NCBI RefSeq assembly: GCF_050717545.1
Contig: NZ_JBOITN010000033.1
Span: 1-64,000 of the forward strand
Source: Clostridium_AD sp050717545
GTDB lineage: Bacteria; Bacillota; Clostridia; Clostridiales; Clostridiaceae
Direction of reading: 5' to 3'
Length of the DNA: 64,000 bases
The number at the start of each line of letters is the position of its first letter. Position 1 is the stretch's first letter. Below are positions 9,631 to 18,512 of the stretch, piece after piece. A program made the translations under genes and the position numbers. The notes under the pieces are model-generated. The model was given only the letters and a program-made list of their open reading frames with translations, was not told the origin of the DNA and ran no database searches.

Positions 9631-10173
9631 TTTCTACCCTCCAGTTCAATTCAAAAAAAATTTTTATGTAAAAACTAACAATATATAAACAAGGTTATAA
9701 ACAGTAAAATTAATATATTGTAGGTTGTTGATAAATGGAATTAAAAATATCCACAAGTTAATAACTATGTTTATACTTTTGGAAAAGTTTAAATTGTTAA
9801 CAATAAAAAAAAAAAATTATTAACAGGTTAAAAAAGGAATAAAGCAACCAATACAGCTCAAATAGATAATTTAAAAGAGGTTTAGTACAATATTGTAATA
9901 GTTATTCACAGTTTTGTCCACAAGTTGTGAATAACTTTATTATTTATTAGGTTATTCACAGTACATTCTTATATAATATCAAAAAATAACAAGGTGTTCA
10001 AGAAGTTATCCACAAAAAAACATATAAATATAAAAAATATCAACAATATTAATAAAAATGCTTGCCTTGACATTAGGATGATGTGACTATATAATCTAAT
10101 AGTAAAACCATAAATATGCGAATGCGTAATGATTTGTATAGTGCAGTGGTTAATAGAAGGGGGTGTAGTAGAT
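9631..10173. other. oriC: oriC part 2: DnaA-box cluster between dnaA and rpmH
   Basis: This non-coding gap separates divergent dnaA and rpmH. It has TTATTCACA boxes at 9902-9910, 9926-9934 (reverse) and 9952-9960, a perfect TTATCCACA at 10006-10014, and weaker matches at 9747-9755 and 9914-9922. A run of 12 A bases lies near 9806-9818. By analogy with Bacillus this is the upstream (incC-like) half of a bipartite origin; it also holds the dnaA and rpmH promoters, which I did not resolve. A 70-codon minus-strand frame (9969-10181) overlaps the boxes and is not a credible gene. Confidence 0.85.
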
Positions 10174-10308
10174 ATGTTCATGACTTACCAACCTAAAAAA
10201 AGACAAAGAAAAAAAGAACACGGATTTAGAAAAAGAATGAAAACCGCTTCTGGAAGAAATATTCTTCAAAAAAGAAGACAAAAAGGTAGAAAAAGATTGA
10301 CAGCATAA
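10174..10308 (+). CDS. rpmH: 50S ribosomal protein L34
   Basis: A 44-residue, strongly basic ribosomal protein that starts MFMTYQPKKRQRKKEHGF and ends KGRKRLTA, matching L34 over its full length. GAAGGGGGTG lies upstream of the ATG. It is the first gene of the rightward block rpmH-rnpA-yidD-yidC-jag next to oriC, as in most Firmicutes. Confidence 0.97.
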   Translation: MFMTYQPKKRQRKKEHGFRKRMKTASGRNILQKRRQKGRKRLTA

Positions 10309-10327
10309 GGGCCGCTAATGTGGCCTT
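10309..10327 (+). terminator. Weak terminator or attenuator after rpmH
   Basis: GGCC and GGCC arms around GCTAATGT are followed by five T. The stem is short, so it may only partly uncouple the abundant L34 message from rnpA. Confidence 0.45.
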
Positions 10328-10360
10328 TTTCTGCAATTTGCGGAAAAGAGGGCGGCTAAT

Positions 10361-10732
10361 ATGAAAATTGATGTCAAGAAATACAGGATTAGAAAGAATA
10401 CTGAATTTAGAACAGTATATAGAAAAGGAAAATCTTTTTCTAACATATTATTAGTATTATATATTTACAAAAATAGTAAAGATATTAATAGATGTGGAAT
10501 ATCTGTGAGTAAAAAGGTAGGAAACAGTGTAATCCGCGGAAGAGTTAAAAGACTTATAAGTGAAAGCTATAGACTTAATAATGAAGGATTAAAGACAGGG
10601 CATGATTTGGTGTTTATTGCAAGAAATCCTTCTAATACTAAGACTTATAAAGAAATTGAGGCTGCACTTACAAAATTAATTAAGAAAGCCGGTTTAATTA
10701 ATAATGAAAAAAATACTTATAATGGGTATTAA
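10361..10732 (+). CDS. rnpA: Ribonuclease P protein component
   Basis: Protein cofactor of RNase P, which cuts the 5' leader from pre-tRNA together with the RNA subunit. The 123-residue basic protein shows the RNR-type motif in VSKKVGNSVIRGRVKRLISE, which contacts the catalytic RNA. It starts after GAGGGCGG. Its last 29 bases overlap yidD. Confidence 0.97.
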   Translation: MKIDVKKYRIRKNTEFRTVYRKGKSFSNILLVLYIYKNSKDINRCGISVSKKVGNSVIRGRVKRLISESYRLNNEGLKTGHDLVFIARNPSNTKTYKEIEAALTKLIKKAGLINNEKNTYNGY

Positions 10733-10913
10733 GTCTTATAGAAAGTATTTATCACCTTTTAAGAGGCCTTGTTGTATATTTTATCCTACATGTTCTCAAT
10801 ATGCTTTAGAAGCTATTGAAAAATATGGAGCAATGAAAGGCTCTGTCATGGGAATAAAGAGAATACTCAGATGTCATCCGTATAATAAGGGCGGCTTTGA
10901 TCCAGTTAAATAA
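10704..10913 (+). CDS. yidD: Membrane protein insertion efficiency factor YidD
   Basis: Small peripheral membrane protein that aids YidC-dependent insertion. The 69 residues contain the family pattern YRKYLSPFKRPCCIFYPTCS and RCHPYNKGGFDPV. The gene overlaps the end of rnpA with no clear ribosome-binding site, which points to translational coupling. A second in-frame ATG at 10722 is possible as start. Confidence 0.95.
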   Translation: MKKILIMGIKSYRKYLSPFKRPCCIFYPTCSQYALEAIEKYGAMKGSVMGIKRILRCHPYNKGGFDPVK

Positions 10914-10933
10914 ACATTTGGGAGGTTTTGAAC

Positions 10934-11602
10934 TTGAATTTAAATTTTATAATTGAGCCGCTTTCAAAATTCTTTTACTTTATGCATAGTGGCGTACATG
11001 CAGTTATACCAAATAATGATTTATCATTTGGATTATCAATAATTTTATTTACGATACTAATAAGATTAATATTGTTGCCTTTAAGTGTTAAACAGCTAAA
11101 ATCAACAGCTAAAATGGGTGCGATTCAACCAGAGATGAAAAAAGTTCAAGAAAAATATAAAAAAGATCCGCAAAAGTCTCAGCAAGAAGTAATGAAGCTT
11201 TATAAAGAAAATGGAGTAAATCCAATGGGTGGATGTTTACCAATGCTTATACAAATGCCTATCTTAATTGCTTTATATAGTTTGTTTAGAAATTTAGACA
11301 TGCAAGGAGCTGGTTTCTTATGGATGGTAGATTTAACAAAACCTGATCCTATATATATATTACCAATATTATCTACAGTTACAACATATTTTTCATCAAA
11401 ACTTATGCAACCACCTGGTGGTGGAGCTCAATCTAAACAATCTTCAACAATGACAACTGGAATGGCTATTTTTATGGGAGTAATGAGTCTTAATTTTCCA
11501 GGTGCATTAGTATTATATTGGGTAATGAATAGTTTAGTACAAGTTGTTCAGTCTCTAGTTATAAATAAAATGGAACTTACCCAAGAACCAAAAAAAGTTT
11601 AA
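10934..11602 (+). CDS. yidC: Membrane insertase YidC (Oxa1 family)
   Basis: Inserts membrane proteins, alone or with Sec. The 222-residue protein is the short Gram-positive type with about five transmembrane segments and NPMGGCLPMLIQMPI in the conserved core. No lipobox is visible, unlike Bacillus SpoIIIJ. Two in-frame TTG codons occur; I chose 10934 because GGAGG (10921-10925) is eight bases away, whereas the one at 10928 is only two bases away. jag follows directly. Confidence 0.95.
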   Translation: MNLNFIIEPLSKFFYFMHSGVHAVIPNNDLSFGLSIILFTILIRLILLPLSVKQLKSTAKMGAIQPEMKKVQEKYKKDPQKSQQEVMKLYKENGVNPMGGCLPMLIQMPILIALYSLFRNLDMQGAGFLWMVDLTKPDPIYILPILSTVTTYFSSKLMQPPGGGAQSKQSSTMTTGMAIFMGVMSLNFPGALVLYWVMNSLVQVVQSLVINKMELTQEPKKV

Positions 11603-11637
11603 ACACAAGTGCCTAAGTTAGATATTTAGAAAGGCGG

Positions 11638-12276
11638 GTGTATTGGGATATTAATATTATAGAGGTTATGGGGAAGAATGTAGACGATGCAATTAATAAT
11701 GCATTAAAAGAATTAAAAGTTACTATAGATAAAGTTAAAGTAGAAACTATAGACGAAGGTAGTAAAGGTTTCTTAAATATTATAGGGGTAAAACCTGCTA
11801 AAATTAGAGTTACGGTTAAAAGGAATAGTTTAAATGAAGCTGAAAGTTTTTTAATGGAAATATTACTTTCTATGAGTATGAACGCAGAAGTAAATCTTAA
11901 AGAAGAAGGCAGCGAGATTAAAATTAATTTAATTGGACCTAATATGGGACTATTAATAGGATATAGAGGCGAAACTTTAGATGCCCTTCAATACCTTGTA
12001 AGTTTAGTTGTAAATAAAAATCATGATGAAGAATATAAGAGAGTAATACTCGATACTGAAAATTATAGAGCAAAAAGAGAAGAAACTTTAAAAAGACTTG
12101 CATCTAAAATTGCCTATAAGGTACGGGTTAGTGGCAGAGTATTAAAGCTTGAGCCTATGAACCCTTACGAGAGAAGAATAATACACTCATCTCTTCAAAA
12201 TGATACATATGTTTATACCTTTAGCGAAGGTGAGGAACCTTATAGAAGAGTTGTAGTAGATTTAAAGAAAGCCTAA
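11638..12276 (+). CDS. jag: RNA-binding protein Jag (KhpB)
   Basis: Cytoplasmic RNA-binding protein with an N-terminal Jag_N domain (GKNVDDAINNALKEL), a KH domain around NMGLLIGYRGETLDALQYL and a C-terminal R3H domain (RRIIHSSLQ). Homologues act with KhpA in cell-envelope regulation. It is always near yidC. The start is taken as GTG 11638 after AAAGGCGG; ATG at 11668 is the next choice. Confidence 0.92.
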   Translation: MYWDINIIEVMGKNVDDAINNALKELKVTIDKVKVETIDEGSKGFLNIIGVKPAKIRVTVKRNSLNEAESFLMEILLSMSMNAEVNLKEEGSEIKINLIGPNMGLLIGYRGETLDALQYLVSLVVNKNHDEEYKRVILDTENYRAKREETLKRLASKIAYKVRVSGRVLKLEPMNPYERRIIHSSLQNDTYVYTFSEGEEPYRRVVVDLKKA

Positions 12277-12292
12277 GGGCTTTCTTTTTAAA
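12265..12292 (+). terminator. jag terminator
   Basis: AAAGCC-TAA-GGCTTT followed by five T overlaps the jag stop codon and ends the rpmH-jag block. Confidence 0.75.
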
Positions 12293-12321
12293 TTTATAAA
12301 AGTAAGTATAATATTAATCAT

Positions 12322-12381
12322 ATTCTTAAGTTTCAAAGGTGACGCATATGCGTTAAGTAACGAGTCTTGAATTTTAAGAAT
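12322..12381. other. Structured imperfect inverted repeat upstream of mnmE
   Basis: ATTCTTAA (12322-12329) pairs with TTAAGAAT (12374-12381). Inside are a TTCAA/CTTGAA pair and the palindrome ACGCATATGCGT. The gap between jag and mnmE holds no gene. No T-run follows, so this is not a plain terminator; it could be a leader RNA or a protein-binding site. Confidence 0.4.
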
Positions 12382-12492
12382 GTAATTAAAATACTAATAA
12401 TAAGATAGTAATAATTAATGGATTTACATATGTATAAATTATTTAGATAGGATATAATAATAGATAATTATAAAAATAGGAGGTCACATTTT

Positions 12493-13869
12493 ATGAAAGA
12501 ATTTGATACTATAGCTGCGATAGCAACTAGTATAGGAGAAGGCGGTATATCTATAATTAGAGTTTCTGGTGATAGAGCTATAGATATAGTTTCAAGTGTA
12601 TTTATAGGTAAAAATAATAGGGAACTTCATGATTTTAAATCTTACACCATGAGATATGGTCATATAGTTGATAAAAGTGGTAGTAAGCTAGATGAGGTTA
12701 TTATTTCGTATATGAAAGGGCCTAAAAGTTTTACAGCAGAAGACACAATTGAAATAAACTGTCATGGTGGAGTAGTTGGAACTAATAGGATACTACAAGA
12801 AATTATTCGCTCAGGAGCGCGTTTGGCACAACCAGGCGAGTTTACTAAAAGAGCATTCTTGAATGGTAGAATTGATTTAAGTCAGGCGGAAGCAGTTATA
12901 GATATAATAAGAGCAAAAACAGAACTTAGTATGAAGTCAGCTCTTTTGCAATCAGAAGGTTCTATTTCCAAGGAAATAAAGATTATAAGAAATAAATTAC
13001 TTGATATAATTGCGCATATAGAGGTTACTGTTGATTACCCTGAAGAGGACATCGAAGAAGTAACAGCGGGAGAAGTTCGACTTGACGTTTTTAAAATAGT
13101 TAATGAAATTAGTACATTACTGAGTACTGCAGACGAGGGTAAAATTTTAAGAGAAGGTTTAAGTACTGTAATAGTGGGTAAACCTAACGTAGGTAAATCA
13201 TCACTTCTTAACGCTTTACTTAAAGAAAAAAGAGCTATTGTTACAGATGTTCCGGGAACAACACGTGATGCAATAGAAGAGTATATTAGTATTGAAGGTA
13301 TACCAATTAAAATAGTAGATACTGCGGGTATTCGTGAAACAGAAGATATAGTTGAAAAAATAGGAGTAGAAAAATCAAAAGAAAAGATAGACGAGGCTGA
13401 TCTAGTTATTTTATTATTAGATTCAAGTAATAAGTTAAATAATGAGGACAGAGAAATTATAGAATATATTAAAGAAAAAAAATGTATTGTACTATTAAAT
13501 AAAAGTGATTTAGGTGGTAAAATAGAGATGGAAGAATTAAAAAATATAAATTCAAAATATATTACTAATATCTCAGTAAAAACAGGTAATGGGTTAAATT
13601 ATGTTAAAGAATATATAAAAGATTTATTCTTTAATGGTGAAATTAAAACTGAAGGTGTGTTTATTACTAACAATAGACATAAGCAGTCTTTAATAAAGGC
13701 AAATGAAAATTTGGAATCGTCCTTAGATGCATTGAAATATACATCAGCTATTGATCTTGCATCAATCGATATAAGAAGTGCGTGGATAAATTTAGGAGAA
13801 ATTACTGGGGAGGCTTTAGAAGAAGATATTATACATAAAATATTTGCAGAATTTTGTTTAGGAAAGTAG
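12493..13869 (+). CDS. mnmE: tRNA modification GTPase MnmE
   Basis: With MnmG it makes the cmnm5 group on U34 of certain tRNAs. The 458-residue protein has a folate-binding N-domain, a helical domain and an inserted Ras-like GTPase (G1 GKPNVGKSS, G3 DTAG, G4 NKSD). It ends FCLGK, a variant of the usual FCIGK motif with the modifying Cys. GGAGG precedes the ATG, and mnmG follows within 8 bases. Confidence 0.98.
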   Translation: MKEFDTIAAIATSIGEGGISIIRVSGDRAIDIVSSVFIGKNNRELHDFKSYTMRYGHIVDKSGSKLDEVIISYMKGPKSFTAEDTIEINCHGGVVGTNRILQEIIRSGARLAQPGEFTKRAFLNGRIDLSQAEAVIDIIRAKTELSMKSALLQSEGSISKEIKIIRNKLLDIIAHIEVTVDYPEEDIEEVTAGEVRLDVFKIVNEISTLLSTADEGKILREGLSTVIVGKPNVGKSSLLNALLKEKRAIVTDVPGTTRDAIEEYISIEGIPIKIVDTAGIRETEDIVEKIGVEKSKEKIDEADLVILLLDSSNKLNNEDREIIEYIKEKKCIVLLNKSDLGGKIEMEELKNINSKYITNISVKTGNGLNYVKEYIKDLFFNGEIKTEGVFITNNRHKQSLIKANENLESSLDALKYTSAIDLASIDIRSAWINLGEITGEALEEDIIHKIFAEFCLGK

Positions 13870-13877
13870 GGATAAAT

Positions 13878-15773
13878 ATGAAATATAATGCAGGAAATTT
13901 TGATGTTGTAGTTATTGGAGCTGGTCATGCAGGGTGTGAGGCGGCACTTGCATCTGCAAGAATAGGATGCAAGACTTTAATTTGTGCTATAAATTTAGAT
14001 AGCGTGGCTTTAATGCCATGTAACCCTAATATAGGGGGCACTGCTAAGGGCCATTTAGTAAGGGAAATTGATGCTCTTGGTGGTGAAATGGGAGTAAATA
14101 TTGATAATACATATATACAATCTAGAATGTTAAATAAATCTAAAGGGCCAGCTGTGTTTTCATTAAGGGCTCAAGCAGATAAAAAAGCATATGGACAAAG
14201 GATGAAAAAAGTAATCGAGGAACAAGAAAATTTACAATTAAAGCAATTAGAAGTAGTTTCTATTGACGTTGAGAATGGAAAAGTTAAGGGTATACTTACT
14301 AAAAATGATGCATATTTTGGGGTTAAGGCTATTGTTATAGCATCAGGAACGTATTTAAAATCAAATATTATAATTGGGGATCTTAGTTATAGTGAAGGAC
14401 CAAGTGGACTACAACCGGCGAGTGAACTATCTAATTCGCTTGCTGAGATTGGAATAACACTTCGAAGATTTAAAACAGGAACTCCAGCTAGAATTAACAA
14501 ACGATCAGTAGATTTTTCTAAAATGGAGGAGCAACTTGGCGATGATGAGGTAGTGCCATTTTCATTTATTAGTGGAGATATAAGTCGCAATCAGTTATCT
14601 TGCTATTTAACATATACCAATGAGGATACGCATAATGTAATTAGGAAAAACATTAATAGATCACCTCTATACAATGGATCGGTTAAAAGTACTGGGCCTA
14701 GATATTGCCCATCTATTGAAGATAAAGTAATGAGATTTACAGATAAGGAAAGGCATCAAATATTTATAGAACCTGAAGGAGAGAATACGCAGGAGATGTA
14801 TGTTCAAGGTATGTCTAGTTCACTCCCTGAGGAAATTCAGGTAGAACTGTTAAAAACAGTTTCAGGACTTGAGAATGTAGAAATTATGAGAACAGCTTAT
14901 GCTATAGAATATGATTGCATAGATTCTACTGATTTAAAACTTTCGCTAGAATTTAAAAATATTACTGGATTATTCTCAGCGGGCCAAATAAATGGAAGTT
15001 CAGGATATGAGGAAGCTGCAGCTCAAGGTATTATTGCAGGAATTAACGCTGCGCTTAGCGTTCAAAATAAAGAGCCCTTAATACTAAAAAGATCTGATGG
15101 ATATATAGGTGTTTTAATTGATGATTTGGTTACTAAAGGTACTAATGAACCATATAGAATGATGACATCACGAGCGGAGTATAGGTTATTATTAAGACAA
15201 GACAACGCTGATTTAAGATTAACTGAAATAGGACATAGCGTGGGTCTTGTTAAGGAAGATAGATATGAAATATTTAAGGAAAAGAAGATACAACTAGAAA
15301 AAGAAATTGAAAGAATAAAACATTTACAAATAACAAATAAGAAGGAAATAGAGGAATTCTTAATTTCTTGTAATTCTACGCCATTAAAGAAACCTATTAG
15401 CTTATATGAACTTATAAAAAGACCTGAACTTGATTATTATATAGTTAAAAAACTAGATGTCGATAGGCCTATATTAAATAAATATGTAGAGCAACAAGTT
15501 AATATTGTCTCTAAATATGAAGGATATATTCAAAAACAATTAGAGCAAATTAGACAATTTAAAAAGTTTGAAAACAAGATTATATCAAAAAATATTAATT
15601 ATGATAGCATAAAAGGGTTAAGAATAGAAGCTATGCAAAAATTAGGTAAAATTAAACCGGAAAGTATAGGTCAAGCTTCTAGAATATCAGGGGTATCGCC
15701 AGCAGATATGTCAGTTTTAATGATATATCTTGAGCAACAAAAGAGGATTAGTAACTTAAAAGCTAATGGTTAG
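13878..15773 (+). CDS. mnmG: tRNA uridine 5-carboxymethylaminomethyl modification enzyme MnmG
   Basis: FAD-dependent partner of MnmE (GidA). The 631-residue protein starts MKYNAGNFDVVVIGAGHAGC with the Rossmann motif GAGHAGCEAA, contains the conserved PSIEDKVMRF, and ends with the helical MnmE-binding domain. An upstream in-frame ATG at 13854 would overlap mnmE; the start at 13878 follows GTAGGGAT and fits the family. Confidence 0.98.
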   Translation: MKYNAGNFDVVVIGAGHAGCEAALASARIGCKTLICAINLDSVALMPCNPNIGGTAKGHLVREIDALGGEMGVNIDNTYIQSRMLNKSKGPAVFSLRAQADKKAYGQRMKKVIEEQENLQLKQLEVVSIDVENGKVKGILTKNDAYFGVKAIVIASGTYLKSNIIIGDLSYSEGPSGLQPASELSNSLAEIGITLRRFKTGTPARINKRSVDFSKMEEQLGDDEVVPFSFISGDISRNQLSCYLTYTNEDTHNVIRKNINRSPLYNGSVKSTGPRYCPSIEDKVMRFTDKERHQIFIEPEGENTQEMYVQGMSSSLPEEIQVELLKTVSGLENVEIMRTAYAIEYDCIDSTDLKLSLEFKNITGLFSAGQINGSSGYEEAAAQGIIAGINAALSVQNKEPLILKRSDGYIGVLIDDLVTKGTNEPYRMMTSRAEYRLLLRQDNADLRLTEIGHSVGLVKEDRYEIFKEKKIQLEKEIERIKHLQITNKKEIEEFLISCNSTPLKKPISLYELIKRPELDYYIVKKLDVDRPILNKYVEQQVNIVSKYEGYIQKQLEQIRQFKKFENKIISKNINYDSIKGLRIEAMQKLGKIKPESIGQASRISGVSPADMSVLMIYLEQQKRISNLKANG

Positions 15774-15839
15774 ATTTAAAAATAGTAAAAAACTTCAAAA
15801 TAAAACTTATTAACTTTTTAAATAATGCGGAGGTGAAAT

Positions 15840-16559
15840 ATGAAATACTTTGATATATTAAATGAGGCTAGTAACAATATAGAACTTAAATTTGATAAAT
15901 ATAAATACGATCAATTTATTTTGTATAAAGATCTTATAAAGGAATGGAACCAGAAAATAAATTTGACTGCTATAAAAGAAGATGAAGAAATAATAAAAAA
16001 ACATTTTATTGATTCCATGAAGGTTTTTAAATTTGATGAGCTTAAAAATGCTAAAAATGTCATAGATATAGGTACTGGGGGAGGGTTCCCAGGGATTCCT
16101 ATGAAAATAATAAAACCGGAAGTTAATATAGTGTTATTGGATTCACTAAATAAGAGGATTATTTTTTTAAACGAGGTAATAAAACAGCTTGATTTAAAAA
16201 ATATTAAAGCAATTCATGGTAGAGCAGAAGATTTTGCACAAGAAAAACAGTATAGGGAAAGATTTGATGTTGCAGTATCAAGAGCGGTTGCCAATTTAAC
16301 AGTTTTGAGTGAATACTGCATACCATATGTAAAAGTTGGTGGGTATTTTGTTGCAATGAAAGGTCCTGCAGTTGAAGAGGAGATTAAATTATCAAAAAAT
16401 GCGATAAGAATGCTAGGTGGGAGAATTGAACATATAGAGAAAGTTCAAATTGAGGACAGTGATTTAAATCATAATTTAGTAATAATAAAAAAGGTAGCTA
16501 TGACTAATAAAAACTATCCTAGAAAAGCAGGGTTGGTAGCTAAAAATCCTTTAGTTTAA
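15840..16559 (+). CDS. rsmG: 16S rRNA (guanine-N7) methyltransferase RsmG
   Basis: Methylates G527 of 16S rRNA (E. coli numbering) with S-adenosylmethionine. The 239-residue protein has the SAM-binding loop DIGTGGGFPGIP and downstream VSRAVANL and MKGP. GCGGAGGTG precedes the ATG. The stop codon is directly followed by a dispersed repeat (16571-16590). In other bacteria, loss of this gene gives low-level streptomycin resistance. Confidence 0.97.
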   Translation: MKYFDILNEASNNIELKFDKYKYDQFILYKDLIKEWNQKINLTAIKEDEEIIKKHFIDSMKVFKFDELKNAKNVIDIGTGGGFPGIPMKIIKPEVNIVLLDSLNKRIIFLNEVIKQLDLKNIKAIHGRAEDFAQEKQYRERFDVAVSRAVANLTVLSEYCIPYVKVGGYFVAMKGPAVEEEIKLSKNAIRMLGGRIEHIEKVQIEDSDLNHNLVIIKKVAMTNKNYPRKAGLVAKNPLV

Positions 16560-16565
16560 CTACAT

Positions 16566-16594
16566 TTAAGCTTCGCAGGAGATGATTTAATATG
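16566..16594 (+). repeat. Dispersed CTCCGCAGGAGAT-type repeat, copy 1
   Basis: TTAAGCTTCGCAGGAGATGA followed by TTTAATATG, just after rsmG. It matches copies at 23277, 23722, 40985 and 59753. It carries a short CTCC/GGAG-type inverted core, here slightly degenerate (CTTC). Confidence 0.7.
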
Positions 16595-16781
16595 TTATGT
16601 AATTAAAGGATATAACATATGTTGATGATTTATGTTATAATTTGTCGTACGAAATAATAGGAATAAAAGAAGGAAATAGGGTATAAGTAGAGAATTGTTA
16701 ATAAAAGGTAAAAAACAAAAGATATAACTAGTAAAATTGAAAAGCAAAAAGTAAAAAGGAAAAATTGAGGGATGGTATATT

Positions 16782-17561
16782 ATGCAAAATAATGTTAATT
16801 ACGTATCTATAGAATTAATTTCTCCAAATGTTTATCAGCCTAGAAAACATTTTAATGAAGAAACTATTGAAGAACTATCTCAGTCAATAAAAGCTTACGG
16901 AATAATACAACCACTTACAGTTAGAAAAAGTGGTGAAAATAGATATGAGCTAGTGGCAGGAGAAAGAAGACTAAGAGCTGCAAAAAAAATAGGACTGGAA
17001 GAGGTTCCAGTAATTATAATAGATATTACTGATAAAGATTCTGCAGCAATTGCACTATTAGAAAATCTACAAAGGGAAGATTTAAATTTTCTAGAAGAAG
17101 CTATGGCTTATTATAATCTTATCCAAGACCATTCTTATACGCAAGAACATTTAGCACAAATGATAGGAAAAAAACAATCGACTATAGCTAATAAATTAAG
17201 ATTATTAAAATTGGATAAGCAAATAACGAATATTTTAGTTGAACATAAACTTACTGAAAGACATGCTAGGGCATTACTTAGATTGCCTGATATAAATATT
17301 CAAAAGAAAGTACTTAAAGTAATTGTTGATAAATCACTTAATGTTAAAAAGGCGGAAGAGCTTATCGAAAAGGAATTATTGAAGTTATGTAGAGATGAAG
17401 TAGCTACTGTTGGTAAGAAAAAAATAAAAGGCATTTTTGCGCCTAGAGTTTACATAAATACTATAAAACAGGTGTTCGATAAATATGGTATAAATGCTGA
17501 ATATAAATCTAAGGAATTAGAAGATAGTATAGAAGTAATTATAAGAATACCAAAAAAATAA
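16782..17561 (+). CDS. noc: Nucleoid occlusion protein Noc (ParB family)
   Basis: ParB/Spo0J paralogue that in Bacillus binds its own sites, attaches to membrane and blocks Z-ring assembly over DNA. The 259-residue protein has the N-terminal CTP-binding motif GERRLRAAKK, a helix-turn-helix domain (IGKKQSTIANKLRLLKL) and a dimerisation C-terminus. The basis for Noc rather than ParB is position after rsmG with parA-parB following. No Noc-type site (ATTTCCCGGGAAAT) was seen in the window. Confidence 0.88.
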   Translation: MQNNVNYVSIELISPNVYQPRKHFNEETIEELSQSIKAYGIIQPLTVRKSGENRYELVAGERRLRAAKKIGLEEVPVIIIDITDKDSAAIALLENLQREDLNFLEEAMAYYNLIQDHSYTQEHLAQMIGKKQSTIANKLRLLKLDKQITNILVEHKLTERHARALLRLPDINIQKKVLKVIVDKSLNVKKAEELIEKELLKLCRDEVATVGKKKIKGIFAPRVYINTIKQVFDKYGINAEYKSKELEDSIEVIIRIPKK

Positions 17562-17567
17562 ATAAAA

Positions 17568-17606
17568 AAAGTAGAATGTTTCACGTGAAACATTCTACTT
17601 TTTTTA
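17568..17606. terminator. noc terminator with parS as its hairpin
   Basis: A perfect palindrome runs from AAAAAAAGTAGAATG through the parS core to CATTCTACTTTTTTT. The stem is long and followed by a T-run, so it should terminate noc transcription, and in reverse orientation too. Confidence 0.8.
17577..17592. other. parS: parS site 1
   Basis: TGTTTCACGTGAAACA is identical to the consensus parS bound by ParB/Spo0J. It lies between noc and parA and forms the tip of the noc terminator. Confidence 0.97.
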
Positions 17607-17739
17607 TTTTTTTGTTAATTCTTTAAGAAAATACTATTAATATATTTAATAAAAATATATAATGGACTATGTAGCAAAATAAAATTATAAATATACTAAA
17701 ATGTAGAAATATAAATAATTATAAAGGATAGGTGTAGTC

Positions 17740-18507
17740 ATGAAAACCATATGTATTTTTAATCAAAAGGGAGGGGTAGGTAAAACTACTACAAATATAA
17801 ACTTATGCTCTTATTTAGCTATGCAAGGGAAAAAGGTTTTAACAGTAGATATTGATCCTCAAGGAAATACTACAAGTGGGTTAGGATTTGATAAGAAAAA
17901 AATAAAATTATCAATATATGATTTACTAACATCAGATATTTCCATTAGAGATACTATAAAAGAGTGTGAGCTAGTAAACAACCTTTATTTAGTACCATCT
18001 ACTATGGAGCTTGCGGGTGCAGAAGTAGAATTAATTGGTAGGAGTGATCGAGAAAATATACTAAAAGATAAACTTAAAGAAATTGAAGGAGAATACGATT
18101 ATATTTTTATAGATTGCCCACCTTCTCTAGGAATACTAACTATAAATGCACTTACTGCTGCTAGTAGTGTGCTTACACCTATCCAATGTGAGTATTATGC
18201 GTTAGAAGGTGTTGGACAATTAGTAACTACAATTCAGTTAGTGAAAAAATCTCTAAATAAAAACTTAGAGATAGAAGGTGTAATACTAAGTATGTATGAT
18301 AATCGGACGAAGTTATGTAATGAGGTTGTTTCAGAAGTGAAAAAGTACTTTAATGATAAAGTATATATAACAACAATACCTAGAAATGTGCGGCTAGCTG
18401 AAGCTCCAAGTTTCGGATTACCGATAATGTTATATGATGATAATTGCAAAGGTGCGGATGCTTACAAAAAATTAGCGGATGAGTTTTTAGATAGACAAAG
18501 GAGATGA
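17740..18507 (+). CDS. parA: Chromosome partitioning ATPase ParA (Soj)
   Basis: Walker-type ATPase that binds DNA non-specifically and moves ParB-parS complexes; in Bacillus it also regulates DnaA. The 255-residue protein has the deviant Walker A KGGVGKTT, IDPQGN and the Walker B region YIFIDCPPSLG. Its stop overlaps the region before parB, so the two are translationally coupled. Confidence 0.97.
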   Translation: MKTICIFNQKGGVGKTTTNINLCSYLAMQGKKVLTVDIDPQGNTTSGLGFDKKKIKLSIYDLLTSDISIRDTIKECELVNNLYLVPSTMELAGAEVELIGRSDRENILKDKLKEIEGEYDYIFIDCPPSLGILTINALTAASSVLTPIQCEYYALEGVGQLVTTIQLVKKSLNKNLEIEGVILSMYDNRTKLCNEVVSEVKKYFNDKVYITTIPRNVRLAEAPSFGLPIMLYDDNCKGADAYKKLADEFLDRQRR

Positions 18508-18512
18508 TAAAA

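Noticed and set aside
9969..10181. 70-codon minus-strand frame in the dnaA-rpmH gap
   Set aside because: It overlaps DnaA boxes and the rpmH start, has no ribosome-binding site and no family pattern.
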